Source: Chersky-840 sp050011815 (GTDB lineage: Bacteria; Actinomycetota; Acidimicrobiia; Acidimicrobiales; UBA8190). From it: a stretch of DNA of 64,000 nucleotides. The translations under genes were made by a program, and so were the position numbers. Of this stretch, positions 11,238 to 19,168 are shown one piece after another (position 1 is the first letter of the stretch; the number at the start of each line of letters is the position of its first letter). A model generated the notes under the pieces. It was not told the origin of the DNA. It searched no databases and saw only the letters and a program-made list of their open reading frames with translations. Where the stretch lies: NCBI GenBank assembly GCA_050011815.1, contig JBEKIJ010000013.1, forward strand, positions 62,001-126,000, read 5' to 3'.

Positions 11238-12071
11238 TCACCCGGGTTTGGAGTTCCGTTCGTAGACGAGCCGCAACCCGTGCAACGTGAGCCACGGCTC
11301 GCGGTGTTCGATGGTCTGGCTCAACGGTGCGATGACCTCCGACAGTCCGCCGGTGGCCACCACCGTGGCGTGGCCGAGCTCATCGGCGATCCGCCGGCAC
11401 ATCCCGTCGACCTGCGCGGCGTACCCGTACAGCGCGCCCGACTGGATCGACTCGACCGTCGACTTCCCGATGACACCCCGGGGCTCGACGAGCTCGACGC
11501 GCCGCAGCGCGGCGGCGTGGTGGAAGAGCGCGTCCATGGAGATGGCGATGCCCGGGGCGATGGCGCCGCCCAGGTACTCGCCGGTCCCCGAGATGGCGTC
11601 GAAGGTGGTGGCGGTGCCCAGGTCGACCACGATGCACGGGCCCCCGTAGAGGTCATAGGCGCCGATGGCGTTGGCGATCCGGTCGGCACCGACCTCCTTG
11701 GGGTTGTCGTAGAGGATGGGCATCCCCGACCGCACCCCGGGCTCGAGCACCACACAGGGCACGTCGAACCACCGCCCCGCCATCTGCCGCAACGCGCTCG
11801 TGACGCGCGGCACCGACGACGTCACCGCCATCCCGCTCACGACCTCGTCGACGTCCATGCCGTCGAGGTTGAGCAGCTCCGACAACAACAAGGCGTGCTC
11901 GTCGGGGGTCCGTTCCGCCACCGTCGACAACCGCCAGTGGTGGGTGAGCCCGGCCGGTTCCGGCGGCACGGGCGGGGCGGGCCGGCTGCCGGCGGGGGGG
12001 TCGTCCCCGGGGCCGAGCGAGAACAGCCCGATGACGGTCTCGGTGTTCCCCACGTCGATGGCAAGCAGCAC
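11238..12071 (-). CDS. coaX: Type III pantothenate kinase
   Basis: CoaX phosphorylates pantothenate, the first committed step to CoA, using the ASKHA fold and a monovalent cation. The 277-residue protein starts LLAIDVGNTETVIG (phosphate-binding loop). EVGADRIANAIGAYD and VVDLGTATTFD follow, the latter with the second phosphate loop. A Pro-rich insertion of about 20 residues after the first strand is unusual. The GTG at 12071 is chosen because the family starts right at this motif and GGAGGA lies in the nadC end 9 nt upstream. With panC and panD just upstream it completes a pantothenate-to-CoA entry module. Confidence 0.95.
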   Translation of the reverse strand: MLLAIDVGNTETVIGLFSLGPGDDPPAGSRPAPPVPPEPAGLTHHWRLSTVAERTPDEHALLLSELLNLDGMDVDEVVSGMAVTSSVPRVTSALRQMAGRWFDVPCVVLEPGVRSGMPILYDNPKEVGADRIANAIGAYDLYGGPCIVVDLGTATTFDAISGTGEYLGGAIAPGIAISMDALFHHAAALRRVELVEPRGVIGKSTVESIQSGALYGYAAQVDGMCRRIADELGHATVVATGGLSEVIAPLSQTIEHREPWLTLHGLRLVYERNSKPG

Positions 12072-12073
12072 GG

Positions 12074-12979
12074 TCAGTCCTCCACGAGGTCGAGTCCGAG
12101 GTCGAGTATGGGGGCCGAGTGCGTGATGGCCCCCACCGAGATGAGATCGGCACCCGCCGCGGCGTAGGCGGGGGCGCTGTCGAGGGTCACCCCACCGGAC
12201 GCTTCGACCAGCACGCTCCCCGGTGCCTCCGCGGTGGCGGCCCGCACCAGGGCCACGCACTCCGACACCATCGACGGCGTCATGTTGTCGAGGAGGACCG
12301 CCGACGCACCGGCCGCCACGGCCTCGGTCACCTGTTCGGGCCGGTCGCACTCCACCTCCACCATGCGCCCCGGCCACCACCGCCGGGCCAGCCCTACCGC
12401 TTCGCCCACCCCCAGCCGGCCGAGGTGGTTGTCCTTCACGAGCACGGCGTCGGACAACCCGGCCCGGTGGTTCCAACCCCCCCCGGCCCGGACCGCCGCC
12501 TTCTCGAGGGCCCGCAACCCGGGCGTGGTCTTGCGGGTGTCGAGCACCCGCGTGGCGGGATTGGCGGCGCCCACGGCGTCGACGAACCGACGCGCCATGG
12601 TGGCCACCCCCGACAGGTGACAAAGGAAATTGAGCGCGGTCCGCTCCCCGGTGAGGATCGACCGCATCGGGCCCGACACCTCGGCCACCACCGACCCCGG
12701 CACCACCCACTCGCCGTCGGGGAGCCGCCACTCGACGACCACGCTCGGGTCGACCGCTCTGAAGGCCTCCACCGCGCACAGCCGACCGGCCACGACCCCG
12801 TCGGCCCGCGACACCACCCGGGCCCGGCCCACCTCGGTCTCGGCCACGAGCATGGCGGTGAGATCGCCGAGCGGGCCGAGGTCCTCGGCCAGCGCCAGGG
12901 CCACCGCGGCCCGCACGGCGCCGCCGGGAGGGTCGACCGGCCCCGACGACGGCCACGCCGCCAACACCGGATCGCTCAC
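12074..12979 (-). CDS. nadC: Nicotinate-nucleotide pyrophosphorylase (carboxylating)
   Basis: NadC converts quinolinate and PRPP into nicotinate mononucleotide. The 301-residue protein has the N-terminal domain with LAEDLGPLGDLT, then ERTALNFLCHLSGVAT, DTRKTTPGLRALEK and VKDNHLG. The barrel ends with DNMTP, VEASGGV and GADLISVGAITHSAP. Catalytic and substrate-binding Arg, Lys and His residues lie in the DTRKT and KDNH motifs. The GTG at 12979 overlaps the nadB stop by 4 nt (GTGA). It stands between nadB and coaX; nadA, the enzyme between NadB and NadC, is not in the window. Confidence 0.96.
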   Translation of the reverse strand: MSDPVLAAWPSSGPVDPPGGAVRAAVALALAEDLGPLGDLTAMLVAETEVGRARVVSRADGVVAGRLCAVEAFRAVDPSVVVEWRLPDGEWVVPGSVVAEVSGPMRSILTGERTALNFLCHLSGVATMARRFVDAVGAANPATRVLDTRKTTPGLRALEKAAVRAGGGWNHRAGLSDAVLVKDNHLGRLGVGEAVGLARRWWPGRMVEVECDRPEQVTEAVAAGASAVLLDNMTPSMVSECVALVRAATAEAPGSVLVEASGGVTLDSAPAYAAAGADLISVGAITHSAPILDLGLDLVED

Positions 12980-14676
12980 GGGAGCGTGCCCGGTGTGGCC
13001 ACGGCCCGGTGCACGAGCCGACACCGCCACTGCGGTCGCGCCTCGGGGAAGTCCCGGCGGGCGTGGGCCCCCCGGGTCTCCTGGCGCAGATAGGCCGCGC
13101 CCAGCAACGCCCCCGACACCGTGACGAGGTTGGCGAGCTCACCCCGGGCCCGCCCGCCCCCGGCCCCGACGGGACCGCTCGCCGACACCGCGCCGAGCTC
13201 CCGGGCGACGGCGCCGATCTCGCCCGCGGCGGCGGCCAACGACGCCGGCGACCGCACCACCCCGGCGCCCTCGATCATGGCCCGCTGCAGATGCTCCCGA
13301 AGCTTCGACACGTCGGTGTCGGTAGTGGTGTCGCCACGCGCCCCGTCGGTTCCACCGCCACCGAAGCCGGCGTCGACATCGGTACCGACACCGACATCGG
13401 CGGCGAAGTGGGCATCGACATCGACAGCGACGTCGATGCAGGGGATCTCGCTCCCGGACTCCGGGCCGGTTCCGCCCCGCAGAGACCGCATGACCCCGGT
13501 GTCGCCCGGCCCGTCGCGTCCCGCCGCGATGGCCTCGGCCAGCCGGGCCCCGAACACCATCCCCTCGAGCAACGAGTTCGACGCCAGCCGGTTGGCGCCG
13601 TGCACGCCCGTGCAGGCCACCTCCCCCACCGCCCACAACCCGGCCATCGCACTGGCCCCGTCGAGATCGGTGACGACACCTCCCGACAGGTAATGGGCGG
13701 CCGGGGCGATGGGCAGCCAGTCCACGGCGGGGTCGAGCCCCGCGGCGTGCAACGAGGCGGCGACGGTCGGGAACCGCTCCCCGAAGGACTCGAGCCCGGT
13801 GGCGTCCAGCCACATGTACCCCACGCCCTGGGCCGCCATCCGGTCGGCCATGGCCCGGCTGACGACGTCGCGGGGCGCGAGCTCGTCCACGAACCGCTCC
13901 CCCCGCGCGTCGCGCAGGAGCGCCCCGTGTCCCCGCAGGGCCTCGGACAACAAGGGCCGGGGCATGGCGGGATGGTGCAGCGCGGTCGGATGGAACTGGA
14001 AGAACTCGAGATCGGCCACCGCCACCCCGGCCCGCAACGCCATGGCCACGCCGTCACCGGTGGCTTCGGGGGGGTTGGTCGTCACGGCGTAGAGCTGCCC
14101 CGCACCGCCCGTGGCCAACACCACCTGGGTGGCCCGGACCTCTTGCACCGCGCCCTCGGGGTCGAGGGCCCGCACTCCCACGCACCGACCACCCTCGACG
14201 ATGAGGTCCACGGCGAACCACTGCTCGAGGACAGCGGCCGCGCTGCGGCGCACGGCGGAGACCAGGGCCCGCTCCACCTCGGCCCCCGTGGCGGCTCCCC
14301 CGGCGTGCAGGACCCGGGCGGTGGAATGGCCGCCTTCTCTGGCCAGGGCGAGATCCCCCCCGGCCTCGCGGTCGAACACCGCACCGAGCCGGATCAACTC
14401 GTCGACACGACCCGGCCCCTCGTCGACGAGCACCCGCACGGCGTCGACGTCACAGAGTCCGGCCCCCGCCGCCAGGGTGTCGGCCAGATGAAGGTCGGTG
14501 GAGTCCTCGTCGCCTCCCACCGCGGCGGCGATGCCCCCCTGGGCCCAGCGCGTGGTCGACTGGGCCAGATCGGCTTTGGTGAGCACTCCCACCCGGAGGC
14601 CCGACGGTGTGGCCAGCCGCACCACGGCGGTCAGGCCCGCCACGCCGGAGCCGAGGACGAGGACGTCGAGCTGCAC
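12976..14676 (-). CDS. nadB: L-aspartate oxidase
   Basis: NadB oxidises L-aspartate to iminoaspartate with FAD in de novo NAD synthesis. The 566-residue protein has the Rossmann loop VLGSGVAGLTAVV at the N-terminus, TRWAQGGIAAAV, HPTALHHP, and GLWAVGEVACTGVHGANRLASNSLLEG for FAD and substrate contacts. Between the FAD core and the C-terminal helical domain lies an unusual Asp/Val/Ala/Gly-rich stretch of about 50 residues encoded by GACATCGGT-like repeats. The GTG at 14676 is chosen because the sequence upstream has no homology and the family starts at the first beta strand. It follows panD by 35 nt. Confidence 0.95.
   Translation of the reverse strand: MQLDVLVLGSGVAGLTAVVRLATPSGLRVGVLTKADLAQSTTRWAQGGIAAAVGGDEDSTDLHLADTLAAGAGLCDVDAVRVLVDEGPGRVDELIRLGAVFDREAGGDLALAREGGHSTARVLHAGGAATGAEVERALVSAVRRSAAAVLEQWFAVDLIVEGGRCVGVRALDPEGAVQEVRATQVVLATGGAGQLYAVTTNPPEATGDGVAMALRAGVAVADLEFFQFHPTALHHPAMPRPLLSEALRGHGALLRDARGERFVDELAPRDVVSRAMADRMAAQGVGYMWLDATGLESFGERFPTVAASLHAAGLDPAVDWLPIAPAAHYLSGGVVTDLDGASAMAGLWAVGEVACTGVHGANRLASNSLLEGMVFGARLAEAIAAGRDGPGDTGVMRSLRGGTGPESGSEIPCIDVAVDVDAHFAADVGVGTDVDAGFGGGGTDGARGDTTTDTDVSKLREHLQRAMIEGAGVVRSPASLAAAAGEIGAVARELGAVSASGPVGAGGGRARGELANLVTVSGALLGAAYLRQETRGAHARRDFPEARPQWRCRLVHRAVATPGTLP
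13370..13440. repeat. Degenerate simple repeat inside nadB
   Basis: Degenerate tandem of hexamer-like units (gacatcg, gacaccg, gcatcgacatcgac) encoding an Asp/Val-rich segment of NadB. It lies at the junction of the FAD domain and the C-terminal helical domain and is absent from typical NadB sequences as I know them. Confidence 0.65.
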
Positions 14677-14711
14677 AGGGGGCGCCCCCGAGGGCGGGCC
14701 GGGCGCCGGCC

Positions 14712-15104
14712 TCAGCCCGTGACGGCCGGGCGTAGCGCGTCGTCGAGCTGCTCCACAGACAGGTCCACCACGGCATTGGCCGCGTCCACGTGGACGACGG
14801 TGGGCTCGAAGCCCACCAGCTCCGCCGCCTCGTAGTCGGCGTAGGTGATCACGATCACCTTGTCCCCCCGGTGCACGAGCCGGGCGGCGGCGCCGTTGAG
14901 GCACACCTCACCGGGACCGCCGAGGATGGCGTAGGTCTCGAAGCGCGCCCCGTTGTCGATGTCGAGCACGGTGACCTGTTCGTACTCGAGGATGTCGGCG
15001 AGCGTCATGAGCTCGGGATCGAGGCTGATGGAGCCGACGTAGTCGAGGTTGGCATCGGTCACCGTGGCCCGATGGATCTTGGACTTCATCATGCGCCGGC
15101 GCAT
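14712..15104 (-). CDS. panD: Aspartate 1-decarboxylase (pyruvoyl type)
   Basis: PanD decarboxylates L-aspartate to beta-alanine for pantothenate synthesis. The 130-residue proenzyme cleaves itself to form a pyruvoyl cofactor. The cleavage site is visible: with the start at 15104, Gly24-Ser25 falls in YVGSIS, exactly the conserved position. MKSKIHRATVT and NGAAARLVHRGD are further signatures. The ATG at 15104 also agrees with the mycobacterial N-terminus. The gene is 2 nt after the PanC fusion gene and probably shares its mRNA. Pyrazinoic acid acts on the mycobacterial homologue through its C-terminal tail; the tail here is longer and different. Confidence 0.96.
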   Translation of the reverse strand: MRRRMMKSKIHRATVTDANLDYVGSISLDPELMTLADILEYEQVTVLDIDNGARFETYAILGGPGEVCLNGAAARLVHRGDKVIVITYADYEAAELVGFEPTVVHVDAANAVVDLSVEQLDDALRPAVTG

Positions 15105-15106
15105 CC

Positions 15107-16816
15107 TCAGCGCTCCTCTCCGGTATTGACGAGCACGAGATCGTGCCCCTCGCCCACAACGGTCGGTGCCCGACAGGCGCCCTCGTTGTCGATGAGCCGG
15201 ACCGCCCCCACCTGCGCGGCGACGAGCAGCCGGACCTCGCCGTCGATCTGCGCCGGGCACTGCAAGGTGTCGGGGTCCACCACCACCGCGTAGTCGGGCG
15301 TGACCAGTGGCTCGGCCACGAGCACGGCCGTCATCGCCGCCGTCACCCGCACCGGGTCGCCCTCACCACGCTCGACACAGGCCCGCCCGGCCCGCAGGGC
15401 CCGGTGCAGCGCCACCGCGGCGCGCCGTTGCTCGGGCGAGAGCCGGGTGTTGCGACTCGACAGAGCGAGGCCGTCGACCTCGCGCACCGTCGGACACCCC
15501 ACGATCGTCACCGGCATCGACAGGTCGGCGACCATGCGCCGCACCACGGCCAGCTGCTGGTAGTCCTTCTCGCCGAAGTACGCCCGGCACCGGCCCGACA
15601 AGGCGAAGAGCTTGGCCACCACCGTCGTCACCCCGTCGAAATGCCCGGGGCGCGATGCGCCTTCGAGGCCCTCGCTCACCCCCTCGACGTGCACCGTGGA
15701 CGCCACCCGGCCCACGCCGTACATCTCCTCGACCGGCGGCGCGAACACCACCGATGCACCGCCGGCCCGCGCCAGCGCGGCGTCGCCCTCGAGATCGCGC
15801 GGGTAGGCGGCGAGATCGGCGGCGTCGTTGAACTGCAGCGGGTTCACGAACACCGTCACCGCCACCACGTCGCACTCCCGGGCGGCCCGCTCGATGAGTG
15901 ACCGGTGCCCGGCGTGCAGCGCCCCCATGGTGGGGACCAATCCGACGCTGCGCCCGAGGGCGCGCTCGGCCTCGAGCATGGCCGAGAACGCCCCGGTGGT
16001 GCTCACCACCCGCACGGCCCCGGCCCGACGAGCCCGGCGACCCGTGGGGCGGGCGGTGGCGGGGGTCGTCGGGGGCGCGGCCGCCGGTCGGGGCGGGGCG
16101 GACCGCACGGTGGAGGCCAGGCGCCGGGCCAGGGCCACCCCAGCGTCGTACCCGGGGAGCTCGCTGGCGTCGAGGGCGTGGCGATGACGGTCGAGGGTGG
16201 CGTCGTCCCCCCGGGCGGCGGGACCGGTCAGCGCCGAGGCCGGGCCGAGCTCGGCCACGTCGGTGAGCGCGGCCCGAGCCAGGCCGACGAAAGTGTCGAG
16301 GTCGAGCCCCGCCGAGATCGCCACCCGCTCCACCTGGCCCAACAGGGCCACGAGGTGATTCGAGGCGATGCACGCCGCGGCGTGGTAGGCGGCGCGCTGC
16401 TCGTCGTCGACGACCACCACCGTCCCGCCCAGCACCCGGGCCAGCTCGGCCGCCACGGGGTCGCCCGCCACGGCGAAGGTGATCCCGCTGCGCAGCCGGA
16501 CCCGTCCCACCTCGGCCGAGGGCAGGGGCACGAGCGGGTGCAGCGATGCCCGCCGGGGATGGGTCGACAAGACGTCGAGACCGAGCGCCCCCGACAGGTG
16601 CACCACCACGGTCTCGGGCTCCGGCGCCACCCGGGCGGCCACCTCGGCGATGGCGGCATCGGAGGTGGCGATCACGAGGACGTCGACGCCCCGAGCGGCG
16701 CTGCGCAGGTCGTCGTCGCGGCCCAACACGCCCCGGACGTCGCATCCGGCGTCGGCGAGCGCCGCAGCCAGTGAACGACCAGCCCTTCCCGGACCGATCA
16801 GTCGGACAGTTGTCAC
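15107..16816 (-). CDS. panC: Fusion of a DUF2520 Rossmann domain and pantothenate synthetase PanC
   Basis: One uninterrupted frame of 569 residues joins two enzymes. Residues about 1-245 are a Rossmann-like plus DUF2520 protein (VRLIGPGRAGRSLAAALADAG), related to ketopantoate reductase and F420-dependent oxidoreductase folds. A Pro/Ala/Arg-rich linker of about 30 residues follows. From about 275 on is PanC, which ligates pantoate and beta-alanine using ATP: PTMGALHAGH (HIGH-like), FVNPLQFND, FGEKDYQQL and SSRNTRL. In Mycobacterium the two are adjacent separate genes. The GTG at 16816 has AGAGAGG about 7-12 nt upstream. Next gene is panD. A sequencing error joining two frames is unlikely because the linker keeps coding composition. 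Confidence 0.93.
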   Translation of the reverse strand: MTTVRLIGPGRAGRSLAAALADAGCDVRGVLGRDDDLRSAARGVDVLVIATSDAAIAEVAARVAPEPETVVVHLSGALGLDVLSTHPRRASLHPLVPLPSAEVGRVRLRSGITFAVAGDPVAAELARVLGGTVVVVDDEQRAAYHAAACIASNHLVALLGQVERVAISAGLDLDTFVGLARAALTDVAELGPASALTGPAARGDDATLDRHRHALDASELPGYDAGVALARRLASTVRSAPPRPAAAPPTTPATARPTGRRARRAGAVRVVSTTGAFSAMLEAERALGRSVGLVPTMGALHAGHRSLIERAARECDVVAVTVFVNPLQFNDAADLAAYPRDLEGDAALARAGGASVVFAPPVEEMYGVGRVASTVHVEGVSEGLEGASRPGHFDGVTTVVAKLFALSGRCRAYFGEKDYQQLAVVRRMVADLSMPVTIVGCPTVREVDGLALSSRNTRLSPEQRRAAVALHRALRAGRACVERGEGDPVRVTAAMTAVLVAEPLVTPDYAVVVDPDTLQCPAQIDGEVRLLVAAQVGAVRLIDNEGACRAPTVVGEGHDLVLVNTGEER

Positions 16817-16876
16817 CAGACACCTCTCTGCGCTCCAGCCCCTCACCGAGGGTGCCGGTCGCTCCAGGCGATCGGA

Positions 16877-17335
16877 TCAGTACCCGGCCAGTCTACCTGC
16901 CACCTCGACCTCTCCACCAGCCCCTTCCTCGACGCCGGGGGGGACGAGCTCGGGTGCCAGCTCCGCCAGGGGGGCGACCACGAACCGTCGCTCCCACATC
17001 CGGGGGTGCGGAACGACGAGGTCCTCCTCCGCCACCACCCGGTCGCCCACGAGGAGGACGTCGACGTCGAGGGTGCGGGGCCCCCACCGCTCGGCCCGCT
17101 CCCGGCCCGCCTCGGTCTCGAGCCGTCGGGCCACCTCGAGCAGCTCCCGGGGGCCGAGCCCGGTGTCGAGCTCGACGACGAGGTTCAGGTAGGGGCCCTG
17201 GTCGGGCGGTCCCCCCACGGGCTCGGTCTCGTAGAGCCGCGACACGGCCACCACGTCGGGGAGCCCCTGCACGGCCCGACGGAGCTGGGCGTGACGGTCC
17301 CCGAGATTGGAGCCGAGGCCGAGAAAGACACGCAC
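16877..17335 (-). CDS. folK: 2-amino-4-hydroxy-6-hydroxymethyldihydropteridine diphosphokinase
   Basis: HPPK pyrophosphorylates hydroxymethyl-dihydropterin before FolP acts. At 152 residues it is standard length. Signature segments are FLGLGSNLGDR at the start, SRLYETEPVGG, YLNLVVEL and RWGPRTLDVDVLLVGD with the Mg-binding aspartates, then VPHPRMWERRFVVAPLAEL. The GTG at 17335 lies 2 nt after the folB stop, so the pair is translated together. The short gap to the PanC fusion (60 nt) suggests continued transcription. Confidence 0.96.
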   Translation of the reverse strand: MRVFLGLGSNLGDRHAQLRRAVQGLPDVVAVSRLYETEPVGGPPDQGPYLNLVVELDTGLGPRELLEVARRLETEAGRERAERWGPRTLDVDVLLVGDRVVAEEDLVVPHPRMWERRFVVAPLAELAPELVPPGVEEGAGGEVEVAGRLAGY

Positions 17336-17337
17336 CG

Positions 17338-17736
17338 CTACCGGCGGTCCGCGACCGCGCCGGGCCCGGGTCCGTCGGGGCGGCGCCGGTGGATGCGCAC
17401 CCCGGTGGAGGCGAGCGAGGCGGCGAGGGGGGGACGGAGCTTGCGGAGCACCACCGTCACCTCCCGGACATGGGGATCGTCGAGAACGCCCCGGGCGATG
17501 GCCTCGGCCAGGGACTCGAGGAGGCGGCGGGGCGGGCCGGTGATCACGGCGGTGGCGGCGTCGACCGCGGCCCCGTAGTCGGCGGTCCGGTCGAGGTCGT
17601 CGCCGTCCGCCGCGGGCGAGAGGTCGAGATAGAGGTCGAGATCGACCTCGAAGGGCTGGGGTCGGACCTGCTCCTCGTCGAGCACCCCGTGCACCCCCTC
17701 GAGGCGCAGCCCCCGCACCTCGATGCGGTCCGCCAT
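17338..17736 (-). CDS. folB: Dihydroneopterin aldolase
   Basis: FolB cleaves 7,8-dihydroneopterin to hydroxymethyl-dihydropterin and glycolaldehyde. The protein has 132 residues. The N-terminal half has IEVRGLRLEGVHGVLDEEQ with the substrate glutamate, then PFEVDLDLYLDL, TADYGAAVD, and LLESLAEAIA. The chain extends about a dozen residues beyond the usual end (basic, Pro/Gly-rich tail). The ATG at 17736 is used since upstream sequence in the same frame is a shadow of the neighbouring gene. It is followed directly by folK. Confidence 0.94.
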   Translation of the reverse strand: MADRIEVRGLRLEGVHGVLDEEQVRPQPFEVDLDLYLDLSPAADGDDLDRTADYGAAVDAATAVITGPPRRLLESLAEAIARGVLDDPHVREVTVVLRKLRPPLAASLASTGVRIHRRRPDGPGPGAVADRR

Positions 17737-17753
17737 GGCGTCCAAGCGAGGAC

Positions 17754-18299
17754 TCAGGTGGCGCCGGCGACGCCGAGCTCGGAGGCCCGGGCCACCATGT
17801 CCAGTCCCGGGGGGCCCATGGGGTGCCCGATGAGGCGTTCGACCACGGCGATGGCCTGGGGACCCCCGGGGAGGCGACTGCTCCACAACAGGTAGCCGGC
17901 CACGACGCCCATGATCCGGTCCCCGAGCTCCTCCTGGTGGACGAGCAGACGCTCGCCGGCCCGCAACCAGGCGTCGAGATTGCGGTAGAGGTCCGACAAC
18001 GTCTCTCGCACGTCCCCCGAGGACGCCAGGGGGAAGTGCGACCACACCAGCTCCCCCTCGTCGTAGGCGGCGAGGTTGTGCGGCGACGGCAACAGCGACA
18101 CCACCCGGTTGAAGCCCTGGACCCGGAGCCAGATGATCTCCTCCTGACGGCGCACCCGTCGGTGGTGCGGCGCGAACCCCCCAGGCCGCTCGCTCAGCGC
18201 CAGCTGGTCCTTCACGATCCACGTGAAGTTGCGCGGGGGGATCCCCGCCGCCCACTTCCCTTTCACCCGTCGCCCCTTGTTGTCGTGGTCAACCGTCAT
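17754..18299 (-). CDS. Dual-specificity-phosphatase-like protein lacking the catalytic cysteine, in folate operon
   Basis: A 181-residue protein whose second half reads like a dual-specificity phosphatase: a strand ending VVSLLPSPHN, then WSHFPLASSGD, a helix, and a P-loop position reading LLVHQEELGDRIMGVVAGYLLW. The standard loop is HCxxGxxR; here the cysteine is Gln and only His, Gly and Arg remain recognisable, so phosphatase chemistry by the usual mechanism is not possible. The N-terminus is basic (IPPRNFTWIVKDQLALSERPGG). The gene lies between folP (11-nt overlap) and folB. I infer a binding or scaffolding role. The family assignment rests on pattern reading alone. Confidence 0.7.
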   Translation of the reverse strand: MTVDHDNKGRRVKGKWAAGIPPRNFTWIVKDQLALSERPGGFAPHHRRVRRQEEIIWLRVQGFNRVVSLLPSPHNLAAYDEGELVWSHFPLASSGDVRETLSDLYRNLDAWLRAGERLLVHQEELGDRIMGVVAGYLLWSSRLPGGPQAIAVVERLIGHPMGPPGLDMVARASELGVAGAT

Positions 18300-19101
18300 C
18301 CCTCACCGAGCCACTCCCCTGATCGTCGGGCATGCCCACGAGCGTGGCGGCCTCGACCGCACTCGGCACGTCGTGGACCCGGACCATCGACACCCCCGCC
18401 AGCATGGCCCAGGTGGCCGTGGCGATCGATCCCGCCTGGCGCGCCGTCACCGGAGCGGGCTCGGCGTCGGGCCCCGCCGCCAGTCGCCCCAGGAAGCTCT
18501 TGCGGCTCGTCCCCACGAGCACCGGGAAGCCCTGCGCCACGAGCTCGGGAAGGTGGCGCAACAGGGCGAGGTTGTGCGCCGCGGTCTTGCCGAAGCCGAT
18601 GCCCGGGTCGACCCACACCTCGCCCACCCCACCCTCCACGGCGGCGCGGGCCCGGTCGGCCAGGTAGGCGCCCACCTCGGTGACCACGTCGTCGTAGTGG
18701 GGGTCGCGCTGCATCGAACGGGGGTCGCCCTGCTTGTGCATGGCCACCCACCCCACGCCGGCCGCCGCCGCCACCGGCCACAACGTCGCCGAGATGTCGT
18801 TGAGAAGCGTCGCCCCCGCCGACACCGCCGCCTCGGCCACGGCGCGCTTGACGGTGTCGACCGACACCCGCACATGAGGAGCCAGGGCCTCGATCACCGG
18901 CACCACCCGGCGCAGCTCCTCGCGCTCGGACACCGGCTCGGCTCCGGGCCGGCTCGACTCGCCGCCCACGTCGACCACATCGGCCCCCTGGCGCGCCATG
19001 TCGAGACCGTGGCCCACCGCCGCTTCGGCATCGAGAAAGAGGCCGCCGTCGGAGAACGAGTCCGGGGTGACGTTGAGCACACCCATCACCCGAGGCCGCA
19101 T
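18289..19101 (-). CDS. folP: Dihydropteroate synthase
   Basis: DHPS joins hydroxymethyl-dihydropterin diphosphate and p-aminobenzoate; it is the sulfonamide target. The 270-residue TIM barrel shows GVLNVTPDSFSDGG, GGESSRPGAEP, VSVDTVKRAVAE, NDIS, MHKQGDPRSMQ, DPGIGFGKT and GTSRKSFLG in order. The ATG at 19101 has TAACCT 6 nt upstream and no Shine-Dalgarno, so it may have its own leaderless promoter in the 67-nt gap after folE. Its 3' end overlaps the phosphatase-like gene by 11 nt. Confidence 0.97.
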   Translation of the reverse strand: MRPRVMGVLNVTPDSFSDGGLFLDAEAAVGHGLDMARQGADVVDVGGESSRPGAEPVSEREELRRVVPVIEALAPHVRVSVDTVKRAVAEAAVSAGATLLNDISATLWPVAAAAGVGWVAMHKQGDPRSMQRDPHYDDVVTEVGAYLADRARAAVEGGVGEVWVDPGIGFGKTAAHNLALLRHLPELVAQGFPVLVGTSRKSFLGRLAAGPDAEPAPVTARQAGSIATATWAMLAGVSMVRVHDVPSAVEAATLVGMPDDQGSGSVRDDG

Positions 19102-19107
19102 GCCCGT

Positions 19108-19113
19108 AGGTTA
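19108..19113 (-). promoter_or_regulatory. Probable -10 box of folP (leaderless)
   Basis: TAACCT on the minus strand, 6 nt before the folP ATG. It lies in the 67-nt folE-folP gap, so folP and genes downstream could be transcribed separately from folE. Confidence 0.5.
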
Positions 19114-19168
19114 GAGCCGCGCCCGGGGCCCCGCGACCCGAGAAATGGGAGATCGGCACCACGTGGTC

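Noticed and set aside
9342..12167. 941-residue plus-strand frame over lysS and coaX
   Set aside because: Arg/Pro-rich translation antisense to full-length LysS and CoaX.
12976..14904. Longer NadB start at 14904
   Set aside because: The extra 76 residues are Arg/Gly-rich and overlap panD in another frame. The FAD loop begins at GTG 14676.
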